Shown in pieces: positions 16,765 to 25,350 of a DNA stretch of 40,098 bases. The stretch spans positions 1-40,098 of the forward strand of contig URIY01000011.1 in the NCBI GenBank assembly GCA_900547995.1. The letters are read 5' to 3'. Both the position numbers and the translations under genes were made by a program. Position 1 is the first letter of the stretch, and every line of letters begins with the position of its first letter. The stretch is from an uncultured Mycoplasmatota bacterium (GTDB taxonomy: Bacteria > Bacillota_I > Bacilli_A > RF39 > UBA660). Below the pieces are notes generated by a model. It did not search any database and was not told the origin of the DNA. It was given only the letters and a program-made list of their open reading frames with translations.

Positions 16765-16784
16765 AATGATAGTAGGAGGATGTT

Positions 16785-17939
16785 ATGAAATATAAACGAA
16801 TCTTTTTAATAGTTTTAGAATCACTCGGTATAGGGGCCGCAAATGATTCTGATAAATATGGCGATGGTATGTCAAATACTTTGCTTCATGCTACTGAGAA
16901 TAGTGGTATAGAGTATCCTAATTTAAAAGCAATGGGATTGTTTGAATTGTTAGAAGAATCTGATAATAAAACAGTAGGTTACTATACTAAAGCGACTCCT
17001 GCTAGTGATAATAAAAATACTTTTATTAATTATCAAGAAATGATGGGTAATGTTACTATAGGTGAGAAAAAAATCGTCAATTTAGAAAAAATTGATAAAG
17101 ATTTATACAATTATATCGAATCAGAAATTGATAGAAGACTTATTATTGTACCTAATGATAATGATATGAACATTATAAATAATTATGGTGTTAATCAAAT
17201 AAAAACAAGTGATATTATTATTACATATGATTATTATGCACTTAAAATTTTTGCACATGAAACCATTATACCAACCAAAGAACTTGCTAGGATTGGTAAA
17301 ATGATATTAGATATATTTAATGAAAATAACTTTTTAGTTAATAAAATAATTGCTACAGGATTTAGTGGCAAACCAGATAGTTTTACAATTACAAAAAAGA
17401 TTGATGCTTATGAACATAAACAATATAAAAGCACTTTAGAATTATTAAAAGAACAGGGATATAAAGTAATTACTATTGGAAAAGCCACTAAAATATTTAA
17501 TAATAATGAAATGACTAATATATGTAAAACAAATAATGATATTGAATCTCTTAAAAAGTTAATTAAGGCAACGTCATTTAATTTTACAGGGCTTTGTATA
17601 ACAAGTTTAAGTGATTTAAATATAATGGGGCATCAAAGAAATAAAATTGGTTATACTAAAGTATTAAAGGGATTTGATAATAGTATTCCATTAATTGCTG
17701 GTAGCCTGAGAAGTGATGATTTACTTATTATAACATCCGATTTAGGTAATGATCCTACATATACAGGTAATGATCATACGAGGGAAAAAGTACCAGTCTT
17801 AATATTTAATAGTGCCCTTAGTGGTACGGGCGAAATACCTTATTTGCAATCACTTTGTGATATTGGTGCCACTATATCAGATAATTTTAAACTATCTGAT
17901 GATGTTTATGGAAAAAGTTTTTTAGAGAGGATAAAATAG
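16785..17939 (+). CDS. deoB: Phosphopentomutase-family protein with altered metal site
   Basis: A 384-residue member of the DeoB branch of the alkaline phosphatase superfamily; true DeoB interconverts ribose 1- and 5-phosphate using two Mn ions. Fold and length fit, but several conserved residues are changed. Compared with Bacillus DeoB, VLDSVGIG is VLESLGIG (E12), DT.TGHWE is NTFINYQE (T79 kept, GH becoming N82-Y83), the Asp five residues before H283 is L278, and TADHGNDP is TSDLGNDP (D319 kept, His becoming L320). H283, D319 and H331 keep the family spacing (36 and 12). Two of six metal ligands are therefore lost and one is D-to-E, so activity is doubtful. AGGAGG gives a strong start at 16785. 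It sits between xerD and a phosphohexomutase gene in one operon. Confidence 0.85.
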   Translation: MKYKRIFLIVLESLGIGAANDSDKYGDGMSNTLLHATENSGIEYPNLKAMGLFELLEESDNKTVGYYTKATPASDNKNTFINYQEMMGNVTIGEKKIVNLEKIDKDLYNYIESEIDRRLIIVPNDNDMNIINNYGVNQIKTSDIIITYDYYALKIFAHETIIPTKELARIGKMILDIFNENNFLVNKIIATGFSGKPDSFTITKKIDAYEHKQYKSTLELLKEQGYKVITIGKATKIFNNNEMTNICKTNNDIESLKKLIKATSFNFTGLCITSLSDLNIMGHQRNKIGYTKVLKGFDNSIPLIAGSLRSDDLLIITSDLGNDPTYTGNDHTREKVPVLIFNSALSGTGEIPYLQSLCDIGATISDNFKLSDDVYGKSFLERIK

Positions 17940-17947
17940 GTGATAAA

Positions 17948-19324
17948 ATGAAATTAACAAAAAATATAAACAAAAATATATTTAGAGAATATGATATAAG
18001 AGGTGTATATGGAGTTGATTTAAATGAAGATGTTGCTTATACACTTGGTAAAAGTTTTGGATCTTACATAAAGAAAATGGGTGTAACAGAAACAATTATA
18101 GGTCATGACAATAGATTGTCATCTCCAATATTATCTAATGCTTTAATTAAAGGTATATTAGAGACAGGTATTAATGTTGTTAATCTTGGTTTAGTTACGA
18201 CACCAATGTATTACTATGCTAGAAAATTTTATAGTATGAAAACAGGCATTATGATTACTGCAAGTCATAATCCTAAAGATGACAATGGTTTTAAAATGGC
18301 TTTTGATGAAGTTGCAAATGCCTATGGACCACTTATTAAAAAATTTATGGATTTTACTTTTGAACAAAATTTTTCAGATGGAATTGGTTTTGAAATTAAA
18401 AGAGATATAAAAGAAGATTATTTAAAATTACTTTCTAAATCTGTTAATATGGGAAAGAAAAAAATACGTGCTGTTTTAGATTGTGGAAATGGGACAGGCT
18501 CTATAATTATTAAAGATATCTTTGATATGTTTGGAATACCATATTATCCATTATACTGTGATAGTGATGGTAATTTTCCAAATCATCATCCAGATCCATC
18601 AGTATCAAAAAATATGAAAGATTTGTCAGAAAAAGTTAAAGAACTTGGCTATGATATTGGTATTGGCATAGATGGTGATGCTGATAGGGTAGGTATTGTT
18701 GATGAACAAGGAAATATTATTCCTGCTGACTTATATATGCTAATTGTATGTAGGTATATTGCCCCTAAAATGAAAAATAAGAAATTAATGTTTGATGTTA
18801 AATGTTCGAAAACACTTATAGATGAACTTGAAAAACTAAATATTGAACCAGTAATGTATCGTACAGGTAACTCTTATACATGTAGAATGATGCAAGAAGG
18901 CGATTTTGATTTTGGGGGGGAATATTCAGGACATATTTATTTCAGAGATAAATTTCCTGGAATTGATGATGGAATTTATGCCGGCCTTCGTATGATCGAA
19001 ATATTATCTAATACTGATAAAAAATTAAGTGAATTGTTAGATGGAATAAATAAATACTATGCAACAGAGGAAATTAAAGTTGCTGTTCCTGATGAGAAGA
19101 AATTTTCTATTATTGAGAAAATTAAAGATTACGCTAAGAAAAAAGAATATCATATTGTTGATATTGATGGTGTAAGAGTTAATTTTGTAGATGGTTGGGC
19201 TCTTGTTAGAGCATCTAATACAGGACCAAATATTACTATGCGTTTTGAGGCAAATAAAAAGGGAAGACTAAAGGAAATTCAAAAAGAGTTTACAGATATA
19301 GTAAATAATATTATTAAAGATTAG
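17948..19324 (+). CDS. Phosphomannomutase/phosphoglucomutase
   Basis: A 458-residue alpha-D-phosphohexomutase, the enzyme class that moves phosphate between C1 and C6 of hexoses for surface-glycan precursors. All four signature sites are intact: the phosphoserine loop TASHNP with S106, the metal site DGDADR (D242, D244, D246), the sugar-binding GGEYSGH, and the phosphate-binding RASNTGPNITMRFE near the C-terminus. The N-terminus FREYDIRGVYG is typical of PMM/PGM (ManB/AlgC-like) proteins. Glucose or mannose preference cannot be decided here. AGGTGAT overlaps the end of deoB, and ATG 17948 follows 8 bases after the deoB stop, so the two are probably translationally coupled. Confidence 0.92.
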   Translation: MKLTKNINKNIFREYDIRGVYGVDLNEDVAYTLGKSFGSYIKKMGVTETIIGHDNRLSSPILSNALIKGILETGINVVNLGLVTTPMYYYARKFYSMKTGIMITASHNPKDDNGFKMAFDEVANAYGPLIKKFMDFTFEQNFSDGIGFEIKRDIKEDYLKLLSKSVNMGKKKIRAVLDCGNGTGSIIIKDIFDMFGIPYYPLYCDSDGNFPNHHPDPSVSKNMKDLSEKVKELGYDIGIGIDGDADRVGIVDEQGNIIPADLYMLIVCRYIAPKMKNKKLMFDVKCSKTLIDELEKLNIEPVMYRTGNSYTCRMMQEGDFDFGGEYSGHIYFRDKFPGIDDGIYAGLRMIEILSNTDKKLSELLDGINKYYATEEIKVAVPDEKKFSIIEKIKDYAKKKEYHIVDIDGVRVNFVDGWALVRASNTGPNITMRFEANKKGRLKEIQKEFTDIVNNIIKD

Positions 19325-19346
19325 CGAACCATTTGTTCGCTATCTT
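19322..19346 (+). terminator. Terminator after the phosphohexomutase gene
   Basis: TAGCGAAC (19322-19329) pairs with GTTCGCTA (19335-19342), starting at the stop codon. The following tract ATCTTTA is only moderately T-rich. Confidence 0.65.
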
Positions 19347-19384
19347 TATGTATTAAATTAAAGTTGTTGTTTTAAAATAATTTT

Positions 19385-20515
19385 ATGAATTATATTAATG
19401 TTATTAAAACAGCCTTTTTATCTTTTCCTTTACTTGCTTTATTAATTACTATTCCTTATATATTATATCAATATCATCATTATGGATCTATTAATAAACT
19501 TCGAACTGTTATTATATATTCCTTTATTTTATATCTTTTAGTTATATATTTCCTTGTTATATTACCGCTTCCAACTATAGAAGAGGTATCTAATATGACC
19601 GGGAATTTTATGCAACTCATTCCTTTTAATTTTATTAGTGATATTATCAAAAATAGTCATATTGTTTTAAATAATCCTAGTACATATTTAAAAGGAATAT
19701 GCAATGTTAGTGTTTATACAGTTGTTTTTAATATTTTTATGACTATACCATTTGGTATGTATTTAAGATATTATTTTAAATGTAGTATCAAAAAAACATT
19801 TCTTTATAGTTTTTTACTGTCATTATTTTTTGAATTAACACAGCTTTCAGGATTATACTTTATTTATCCAAGGCCTTATCGTTTATTTGATGTAGATGAT
19901 TTATTAACAAATACCATTGGAGGAGTTATAGGCTATTATATAATGGGATTATTTAATAAAGTATTACCTACTAGGGAAGAGATTGATAATAAATCCATAC
20001 AAAAAGGAATGATGGTATCTGGTCTTAGACGTATTACTTTATTTTTCTTTGATATCTTAATATTTGGTATAATCTATACTTTTTTATACCTTGTTTCAAG
20101 AATAAATTTAAATATAGAACATATGGGTTTTAAATCATTTATTTTTCTTTTTATAATATATTATATAATTATACCCTTTATATCTAAAGGAAGAACATTA
20201 GGGGGAATATATTTAAAAGTAAAGATAGAATATAAAAATAAAATCATAGGTACTATTATGAGACCCATATTTTTATTAATATTTTATTTTATCATGCCAT
20301 ATTATTTCGTTATTTTATTAATAAAATTAGTTACATATCTTCGTTTAGATTCTATTTATATCTTAATAATTTTTGGTATATATTTTATCTTTATATTTAT
20401 TCTTTATTTAACTATTATAATTAAACTTTTACATAAAAAGACTACCTTTTATGATCGATTATTTAAAATTACATATAAAAGTTTAATTATAAATAAAGAG
20501 GAAGATAAAATTTAA
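19385..20515 (+). CDS. VanZ-RDD fusion membrane protein
   Basis: A 376-residue integral membrane protein with about eight hydrophobic segments. The N-terminal half is a VanZ-like domain: FNIFMTIPFGMYLRYYF, then FFELTQLSG and FDVDDLLTNTIGGVIGY, the acidic motif expected of VanZ. The C-terminal half, from about residue 215, is an RDD domain, with LRRITLFFFDILIFGI and SKGRTLGGIYLKVKI. VanZ domains are linked to glycopeptide tolerance or cell-envelope remodelling, and RDD domains to membrane transport, but neither has a settled activity. No Shine-Dalgarno sequence precedes ATG 19385; a TAAAAT at 19373-19378 would put a transcript start almost at the ATG, so this may be a leaderless message. Monocistronic. 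Confidence 0.85.
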   Translation: MNYINVIKTAFLSFPLLALLITIPYILYQYHHYGSINKLRTVIIYSFILYLLVIYFLVILPLPTIEEVSNMTGNFMQLIPFNFISDIIKNSHIVLNNPSTYLKGICNVSVYTVVFNIFMTIPFGMYLRYYFKCSIKKTFLYSFLLSLFFELTQLSGLYFIYPRPYRLFDVDDLLTNTIGGVIGYYIMGLFNKVLPTREEIDNKSIQKGMMVSGLRRITLFFFDILIFGIIYTFLYLVSRINLNIEHMGFKSFIFLFIIYYIIIPFISKGRTLGGIYLKVKIEYKNKIIGTIMRPIFLLIFYFIMPYYFVILLIKLVTYLRLDSIYILIIFGIYFIFIFILYLTIIIKLLHKKTTFYDRLFKITYKSLIINKEEDKI

Positions 20516-20563
20516 TTTATAAGTCATATATTGTCAAAATTTCTTTTTATAAAGTTAATTTTG

Positions 20564-20572
20564 TGTTATAAT
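20564..20572 (+). promoter_or_regulatory. Extended -10 promoter of the histidine kinase operon
   Basis: TGT directly precedes TATAAT (20567-20572), an extended -10 element. There is no good -35 at the usual distance. AGGAGG at 20587-20592 precedes ATG 20602. Confidence 0.55.
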
Positions 20573-20601
20573 TCTTATAGTAGAGTAGGAGGATTACTTA
20601 A

Positions 20602-22779
20602 ATGGGTAAAAGATTAAAAGAAATATTTATTATAATATTTATTATTTTGTTATGTATAGGTCTTTTTATCATTTATAATGGTATAACTAATAATGGAATG
20701 AAAGAATTAATTGCAAATAGATATTTTATTATTTATTTAATTATAATGCTTTTATTTATTGTTATTTTTTGGTTATCCAGTTTTGTTTTTGGTAAAAGTA
20801 AAACAAAGGAATTACATCATAGAGATAAACTTTTTAATTCTTTAGTACAAAATTCTGATACAATATATGCCATGTATGATGTTAATAAACGTGAGTATAT
20901 CTATACCACTAATAATGCATATGAAGTGCTTGGTATTAAAGAGAGCGAAAAAGAAACTAACCAAATTATTAATCAGATATTTGAAATACCTGTATTAAAA
21001 AATGAATTAGAGGAATGGAATCAAAAAAGTGAATTTGTAAGTCAAATGCTTGCTTTTAAAAACCCAGCATATCAACATACTAGATGGATAAAGGTGAAAA
21101 TATATCCTTTTAAGGATAAGAAATTAAATTACAATGTTATTTTAATTTCTGATGTAACAAAAGAACATGATCAACAACATTTGTTAGTTACACAAGCAGC
21201 TGATATAAAAACAAGAGAAAAACAATTAAATGAGATTACATCAGTATCATATGATATTGAAATTGACGTAAATGTAAGTAATAATGAAATGAGCCTTCAT
21301 AATTTAAAGCCTGAATTTTCATACTTTGGCAATGAAAAAAATGGTAATTATGAAACCGAAATGAACAATATTATTGATACATATATTTTAAAAAATGATC
21401 GTAATAACGTTAAAAATTTATTTTCTAGAAAAAGATTTTTAGATATACTAGAAACCAAAAATTTCGAACCAATTTCTGTTCGATATAGATTGATTGATGA
21501 TAATGTTATTTGGCTTGAAAGTACGGCTTTTTTTACAACAAACAAAGGCGAATTACATGTAACTATTCTTACCAAAAATGTTACAGAAAATGCTGAATAT
21601 ATGCGTGAACAAAATCAATTGTTACAAAACGCTTTAAAAGATTCTAAAAAAGCTAATAAAGCTAAATCAGAATTTTTAGCTATTATGAGCCATGAAATTA
21701 GAACACCAATGAACGCTATTATAGGACTTAGTTCATCAATATTAAATGAAGATTTGCCTAAAGATGTAAGGGAAGATATTGAAAATATTAATAGTGCAAG
21801 TATGAATTTACTCGATGTTATAGATGGAATACTTGATATATCTAAAATAGAATCAGGTAAAGAAACATTAGTAGAAAAAGAATATAATGTTCCTAAATTT
21901 TTAAAAGATTTAGAAAATATTACCAATGAAAATATAGGAAACAAAGAAATCAAATTAAATTTAGTAATAGATCCTAAAACTCCTGCCAAATTATTTGGTG
22001 ATAGTTCAAGGATTAGACAAGTTTTAAATAATATTTTGAATAATTCTATTAAATTTACTGATAAAGGTTCAATTACTATTAAAGTAGATAGTAAAAAGAA
22101 AAATAATACATGTGATTTAATTATATCAGTTTCCGATACAGGCTGTGGTATTGAAAAAGATAAATTAAGTAGATTATTTGATGAATCTAAAAAAGTTACC
22201 AATGATAATAGTAAATATATCGAAGGAATGGGACTTACTATTACCAAAAAATTAATGGATTTATTAAATGGTCAAATAGATGTTGAAAGTACTGTTGGAG
22301 TAGGGACAACTTTTACTATTATTGTTAATCAAAAACTTATTGATGATAAAGTAATTGGTGATATTAATGAATATGTGATTTCTAAAAAGAAAAATAGTAC
22401 TTTTGATACTGAGGGAAAGAAAATATTGGTCGTTGATGACAACAAATTAAATTTAAAAGTGGCTGAGAGGTTATTAAAACCGTATAATGTTGAAATAACA
22501 ACCGTAGATAGCGGTATTAAAACACTTGAATTAATTAATAATGGTTCAAAGTTTGATTTAATTTTACTAGATCAAATGATGCCAGAAATGGATGGAATAG
22601 AAACATTACACAATCTAAAAAATATAAAAGGATTTGATATCCCTGTCATAATGCTAACAGCTGACGCTATAGTTGGAAAAAGGGAAGAATATCTAAAGGC
22701 TGGATTTGATGATTACTTATCAAAGCCTATTGATACTAATGAATTAAATAAAGTTTTAAAAAAATTTTTACAGAATTAA
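20602..22779 (+). CDS. Hybrid sensor histidine kinase with PAS domains and receiver
   Basis: A 725-residue membrane kinase. Two membrane segments (about 6-27 and 41-65) enclose only a short external loop, so sensing is probably intracellular or in the membrane. A PAS-like domain follows at about 75-195 and a second at about 210-335. HisKA contains FLAIMSHEIRTPMN with phospho-acceptor H364. The ATPase domain has NNILNNSIKF (N box), VSDTGCGIEKD (G1) and EGMGLTI (G2). The C-terminal receiver (about 610-724) has VVDDN, LLDQMMPEMDG with phospho-acceptor D657, the LTAD threonine and the SKP lysine. The Hpt protein encoded 10 bases downstream is the natural partner for phosphate leaving D657. There is no DNA-binding output domain. 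AGGAGG supports the start. Confidence 0.93.
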   Translation: MGKRLKEIFIIIFIILLCIGLFIIYNGITNNGMKELIANRYFIIYLIIMLLFIVIFWLSSFVFGKSKTKELHHRDKLFNSLVQNSDTIYAMYDVNKREYIYTTNNAYEVLGIKESEKETNQIINQIFEIPVLKNELEEWNQKSEFVSQMLAFKNPAYQHTRWIKVKIYPFKDKKLNYNVILISDVTKEHDQQHLLVTQAADIKTREKQLNEITSVSYDIEIDVNVSNNEMSLHNLKPEFSYFGNEKNGNYETEMNNIIDTYILKNDRNNVKNLFSRKRFLDILETKNFEPISVRYRLIDDNVIWLESTAFFTTNKGELHVTILTKNVTENAEYMREQNQLLQNALKDSKKANKAKSEFLAIMSHEIRTPMNAIIGLSSSILNEDLPKDVREDIENINSASMNLLDVIDGILDISKIESGKETLVEKEYNVPKFLKDLENITNENIGNKEIKLNLVIDPKTPAKLFGDSSRIRQVLNNILNNSIKFTDKGSITIKVDSKKKNNTCDLIISVSDTGCGIEKDKLSRLFDESKKVTNDNSKYIEGMGLTITKKLMDLLNGQIDVESTVGVGTTFTIIVNQKLIDDKVIGDINEYVISKKKNSTFDTEGKKILVVDDNKLNLKVAERLLKPYNVEITTVDSGIKTLELINNGSKFDLILLDQMMPEMDGIETLHNLKNIKGFDIPVIMLTADAIVGKREEYLKAGFDDYLSKPIDTNELNKVLKKFLQN

Positions 22780-22789
22780 GGAGACAAAT

Positions 22790-23146
22790 ATGAAAGATAT
22801 AAATATACTTAAAAATAATGGAATAAATGTGGATCAAGGATTAGAAATACTTGGTGACATGGAAATGTATGATGAAACACTTAATGATTTTCTAACTGAA
22901 TCAGAAGAACGTTTACCAAAAATAAAAGCATTTAAAGAAGCAGGAGATATGAGTAATTATGCTATTTTAGTTCATGCTATGAAAAGTGATTCTAAATACT
23001 TAGGGTTTACTAAACTAGCAGAATTATCTTTAAATCATGAAATGGAAAGTAAAGCAAATAATCTTGAATATATTATTCAAAATTATGATGAATTAATTGC
23101 TGAAGCAAATAGAATTATAAAGGTTGTTAAAGAATATTTAGGTTAA
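22790..23146 (+). CDS. Hpt-domain phosphotransfer protein
   Basis: A 118-residue four-helix Hpt protein. The phospho-acceptor is H62 in LVHAMKSDSKYLGFTKLAE, matching the HxxKxxxxxxG pattern of the family, with Ser in place of the usual Gly after the lysine. It starts 10 bases after the hybrid kinase stop and has a good AGGAG site, so the two are co-transcribed. By family knowledge it should relay phosphate between the kinase receiver (D657) and another receiver protein. No second receiver gene is present in this window. Confidence 0.92.
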   Translation: MKDINILKNNGINVDQGLEILGDMEMYDETLNDFLTESEERLPKIKAFKEAGDMSNYAILVHAMKSDSKYLGFTKLAELSLNHEMESKANNLEYIIQNYDELIAEANRIIKVVKEYLG

Positions 23147-23166
23147 ATTTCTTAATAACCTTTTTA
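23141..23166 (+). terminator. Probable terminator of the kinase-Hpt operon
   Basis: GGTTA (23141-23145) pairs with TAACC (23156-23160), followed by five T. The stem is short with an imperfect interior. Confidence 0.55.
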
Positions 23167-23167
23167 T

Positions 23168-23199
23168 TTGACATAGTATTGTTTTTATGGTAATATAAT
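23168..23199 (+). promoter_or_regulatory. Promoter of the sigma factor gene
   Basis: Perfect TTGACA at 23168-23173. TAATAT at 23191-23196 is 17 bases away; a TATAAT at 23194-23199 overlaps it at 20-base spacing. The first is the better fit. Confidence 0.65.
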
Positions 23200-23220
23200 G
23201 GTCAAAAAGGGGAAATGGAT

Positions 23221-24048
23221 ATGAAAAAATATACAACAAGTACGGATATTTATAAAGAAGAAATTGCAAAAAATACTTTAAAAGTAAGTTTAAAGGAAGA
23301 ACAAAATTTATTAATGGAAGTACAGGCAGGAAATTTAGACTCTAAAGAACATCTTTTTAATAAATATTTAGGATTTATTGTAGCGATTGCTGAAGGATTA
23401 GTTGGAAAAGAAAGTGATATTCTTTCAGATTTAATTCAAGAAGGAAATATTATCTTACTTAAATGTATTAATAATTATTCTTTAACACTTAATACAAGAT
23501 TTCATGGATATGTATATATTAATGTGTTAAGAGGAATGCAAGATTATTTATTAATAAATAAGAATTACTTTAATTTTTCAACTAAAAAACTATATTTAAA
23601 AGATAAAATTGATAAATTTATAAATGCATATATTACTAAATACGGCATTAATCCATCTGATGATGAAATAGCTGAATTTTTTGAAATGACAAATAAAGAT
23701 TATAAAAAAGTTAATAACCTACCATTAACACAAGTTGATATAAATGATATTAAAAATAGAAAAATTTCATACGCTGATGAGATATATGATATAGAAGAAG
23801 AGGCAATCAAAAAAATTTCATATGAAAAATTTGTTAAATGGCTTTATCGTTTTTCTGAAATAAGTAGAGATGCACAAATTGTTTTAATGAAATATGGGGT
23901 AAACTGTAACAAAGCTTATACATCAAAAGAAATAGGTGAAATATTTGATTTGACTGAAGCAAGAGTTAATTATATTATAAAAACAAAATTACAACAATAT
24001 TATAAATTGTTAAGTACAAAAGACGATGTTAAAAGTTTAATAAAATAA
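23221..24048 (+). CDS. Sigma-70 family RNA polymerase sigma factor, divergent
   Basis: A 275-residue protein. Region 2 lies at about 40-115, with LFNKYLGFIVAIAEGL, the core-binding SDLIQEGNIILLKCINNY and FHGYVYINVLRGMQDYL. A reduced region-3-like helix-turn-helix (INPSDDEIAEFFEM) is in the middle. Region 4 is at about 200-265, with YTSKEIGEIFDLTEARVNYI as the -35-recognition helix-turn-helix. It is not close to the housekeeping factor and lacks region 1.1; I cannot tie it to a named sporulation or flagellar sigma. ATG 23221 is preferred over ATG 23215 because AAGGGG (23207-23212) would be only two bases from the latter. It follows the kinase-Hpt pair but has its own promoter. Confidence 0.85.
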   Translation: MKKYTTSTDIYKEEIAKNTLKVSLKEEQNLLMEVQAGNLDSKEHLFNKYLGFIVAIAEGLVGKESDILSDLIQEGNIILLKCINNYSLTLNTRFHGYVYINVLRGMQDYLLINKNYFNFSTKKLYLKDKIDKFINAYITKYGINPSDDEIAEFFEMTNKDYKKVNNLPLTQVDINDIKNRKISYADEIYDIEEEAIKKISYEKFVKWLYRFSEISRDAQIVLMKYGVNCNKAYTSKEIGEIFDLTEARVNYIIKTKLQQYYKLLSTKDDVKSLIK

Positions 24049-24072
24049 CTATCAAAAAATGATAGTTATTTT
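24042..24072 (+). terminator. Terminator of the sigma factor gene
   Basis: Positions 24042-24054 pair perfectly with 24060-24072 (13 bp, loop AAAAA), ending in TTTT. The stem contains the sigma gene stop codon. Confidence 0.9.
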
Positions 24073-24094
24073 CATATATTTAAATGGTGATTCT

Positions 24095-24847
24095 ATGAAT
24101 AATATATACCCTTTTATACTACCTATAATGGCAGGATTATCTACATTGATTGGAACACTTCCAATATTTATTAAATTTAAAAATAAAGATAAAATTGTCA
24201 TGAATTCTCTAGCCTTTGCAGCTGGTGTTATGATAACTGTATCATTAACCGATTTATTACCAGAAGCCTTTAATGAATTAAGTAATATATTTAAAATAGT
24301 ACCAAATATCCTTTTTTGTTTAATTTTCTTTGTAATTGGTATAATTTGTTCTATGACTATTGATGCATTGCTACCAGAGAATAACTCTAAAAATAATAAA
24401 TTATATAAAATAGGCATTATTAGCATGCTTGCCATAATTTTACATAATATACCGGAAGGAATAGCTACTTTTATGGCAACAACAAGTAATATAAAATTAG
24501 GTATTGCTCTGACACTTGCAATTGCCTTCCATAACATACCAGAAGGTATCAGCATTTCAGTTCCTATATATTATTCAAGTAATAGTAAAAAGAAAGCCTT
24601 TAATTATACATTAATATCGGCTATATCTGAGCCATTTGGTGCTTTTTTAGCATATATCTTTTTAAGTAAATACATAAACAACTTTATTTTAGGAATCTTA
24701 TTTGCCTTTATTGCAGGTATTATGATACATATATCTATATATGAATTAATACCTGGATCTCTTAAATATCATGATAAAAAACAAACAATTAAATATTTTA
24801 TTTTAGGATGTATACTAATGTTTACTAATCATTTACTTTTTTCTTAA
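24095..24847 (+). CDS. zupT: ZIP family zinc/divalent metal transporter
   Basis: A 250-residue polytopic membrane protein with about eight membrane segments. The two metal-binding helices of the ZIP family are intact: LHNIPEGIA (H117, E121) and FHNIPEGIS (H146, E150). A DLLPEAF motif lies in an earlier helix and YELIPG near the C-terminus. This pattern is the ZupT subgroup, which imports Zn, Fe and other divalent cations. ATG 24095 is preferred over the in-frame ATG 24059 because GGTGAT (24086-24091) is correctly placed and the earlier codon lies in the sigma terminator hairpin. The TSCPD gene follows after 41 bases and may be co-transcribed. Confidence 0.92.
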   Translation: MNNIYPFILPIMAGLSTLIGTLPIFIKFKNKDKIVMNSLAFAAGVMITVSLTDLLPEAFNELSNIFKIVPNILFCLIFFVIGIICSMTIDALLPENNSKNNKLYKIGIISMLAIILHNIPEGIATFMATTSNIKLGIALTLAIAFHNIPEGISISVPIYYSSNSKKKAFNYTLISAISEPFGAFLAYIFLSKYINNFILGILFAFIAGIMIHISIYELIPGSLKYHDKKQTIKYFILGCILMFTNHLLFS

Positions 24848-24888
24848 AAATTGATAAAATAAATAGAGAAGGGGAGGTAAAAGTAGTA

Positions 24889-25146
24889 ATGGAGTATATA
24901 TATTATCCTAAAAATGTTTGTTCAACAGAAATGAAATTTGTAATAGAAAATAACGTAATTAAAAATATTGAAATTAAGAATGGATGTCCTGGTAATTTAC
25001 TAGGAATATCTAAATTATGTATTGGTAAAAATATTGATGAGATTATTAATACTTTAAGCGGCATTAAATGTAGAACTAAAGATACATCTTGCCCAGATCA
25101 AATAGCGTCTGCATTAATAGAATATAAAAAAGAGTATAATAATTAA
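24889..25146 (+). CDS. TSCPD domain-containing small protein
   Basis: An 85-residue protein equal to a single TSCPD domain. The signature cysteines are C11, C33 (GCPGN), C44, C61 and C68, the last in the eponymous TSCPD-like motif TSCPDQIA. The domain also occurs at the end of some vitamin B12-dependent ribonucleotide reductases, where its cysteines are thought to bind metal or act in redox, but stand-alone versions have no established role. GGGGAGG lies 11 bases before the ATG, slightly long spacing. It follows a metal transporter gene, which may or may not be meaningful. Confidence 0.88.
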   Translation: MEYIYYPKNVCSTEMKFVIENNVIKNIEIKNGCPGNLLGISKLCIGKNIDEIINTLSGIKCRTKDTSCPDQIASALIEYKKEYNN

Positions 25147-25163
25147 GCATTATACTCTTTAAT
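25129..25163 (+). terminator. Terminator after the TSCPD gene
   Basis: Positions 25129-25140 pair with 25149-25160 (12 bp, eight-base loop holding the stop codon), ending in TTT. It lies between convergent genes and could serve both. Confidence 0.75.
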
Positions 25164-25173
25164 TTAAATTGGG

Positions 25174-25350
25174 TTATTTACAATCTCTTAATTCAAAAGA
25201 ATGTTCTGATTCTTCATCATATTTAAATGATTTAGATTCATCAGTTGTATTAAATCCAACTTTTTCATTTGAATTAGTAGAATGACAACTATTAGTTACT
25301 TTGTTATTATTAGTAATTTTGTTGTTCTTATTCATTTTACTTTTTTTCAT
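25174..25350 (-). CDS. Small Asn/Lys-rich hypothetical protein
   Basis: A 58-residue hydrophilic protein with a basic, Asn- and Lys-rich first half and an acidic C-terminal tail (EESEHSFELRDCK). It has two cysteines, no hydrophobic segment and likely little fixed structure. GGGTGAT stands just upstream, and the second of two adjacent ATG codons (25350) gives a 4-base spacing after GGTGAT. I do not recognise a family. Its coding status rests on the ribosome binding site, the strong charge asymmetry and its position between two terminators. Confidence 0.55.
   Translation of the reverse strand: MKKSKMNKNNKITNNNKVTNSCHSTNSNEKVGFNTTDESKSFKYDEESEHSFELRDCK

Noticed and set aside
21615..22247. Long minus-strand frame of about 210 codons opposite the histidine kinase.
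   Set aside because: It lies wholly antisense to the HisKA/ATPase region, has no ribosome binding site and codes a Ser/Leu/Ile-rich product typical of a shadow frame.
23161..23220. ATG 23215 as the sigma factor start.
   Set aside because: AAGGGG would be only two bases away; ATG 23221 has an 8-base spacing.
24052..24555. Minus-strand frame opposite the ZIP transporter.
   Set aside because: Mirror of a hydrophobic gene, ends in a terminator hairpin and has no start signals.
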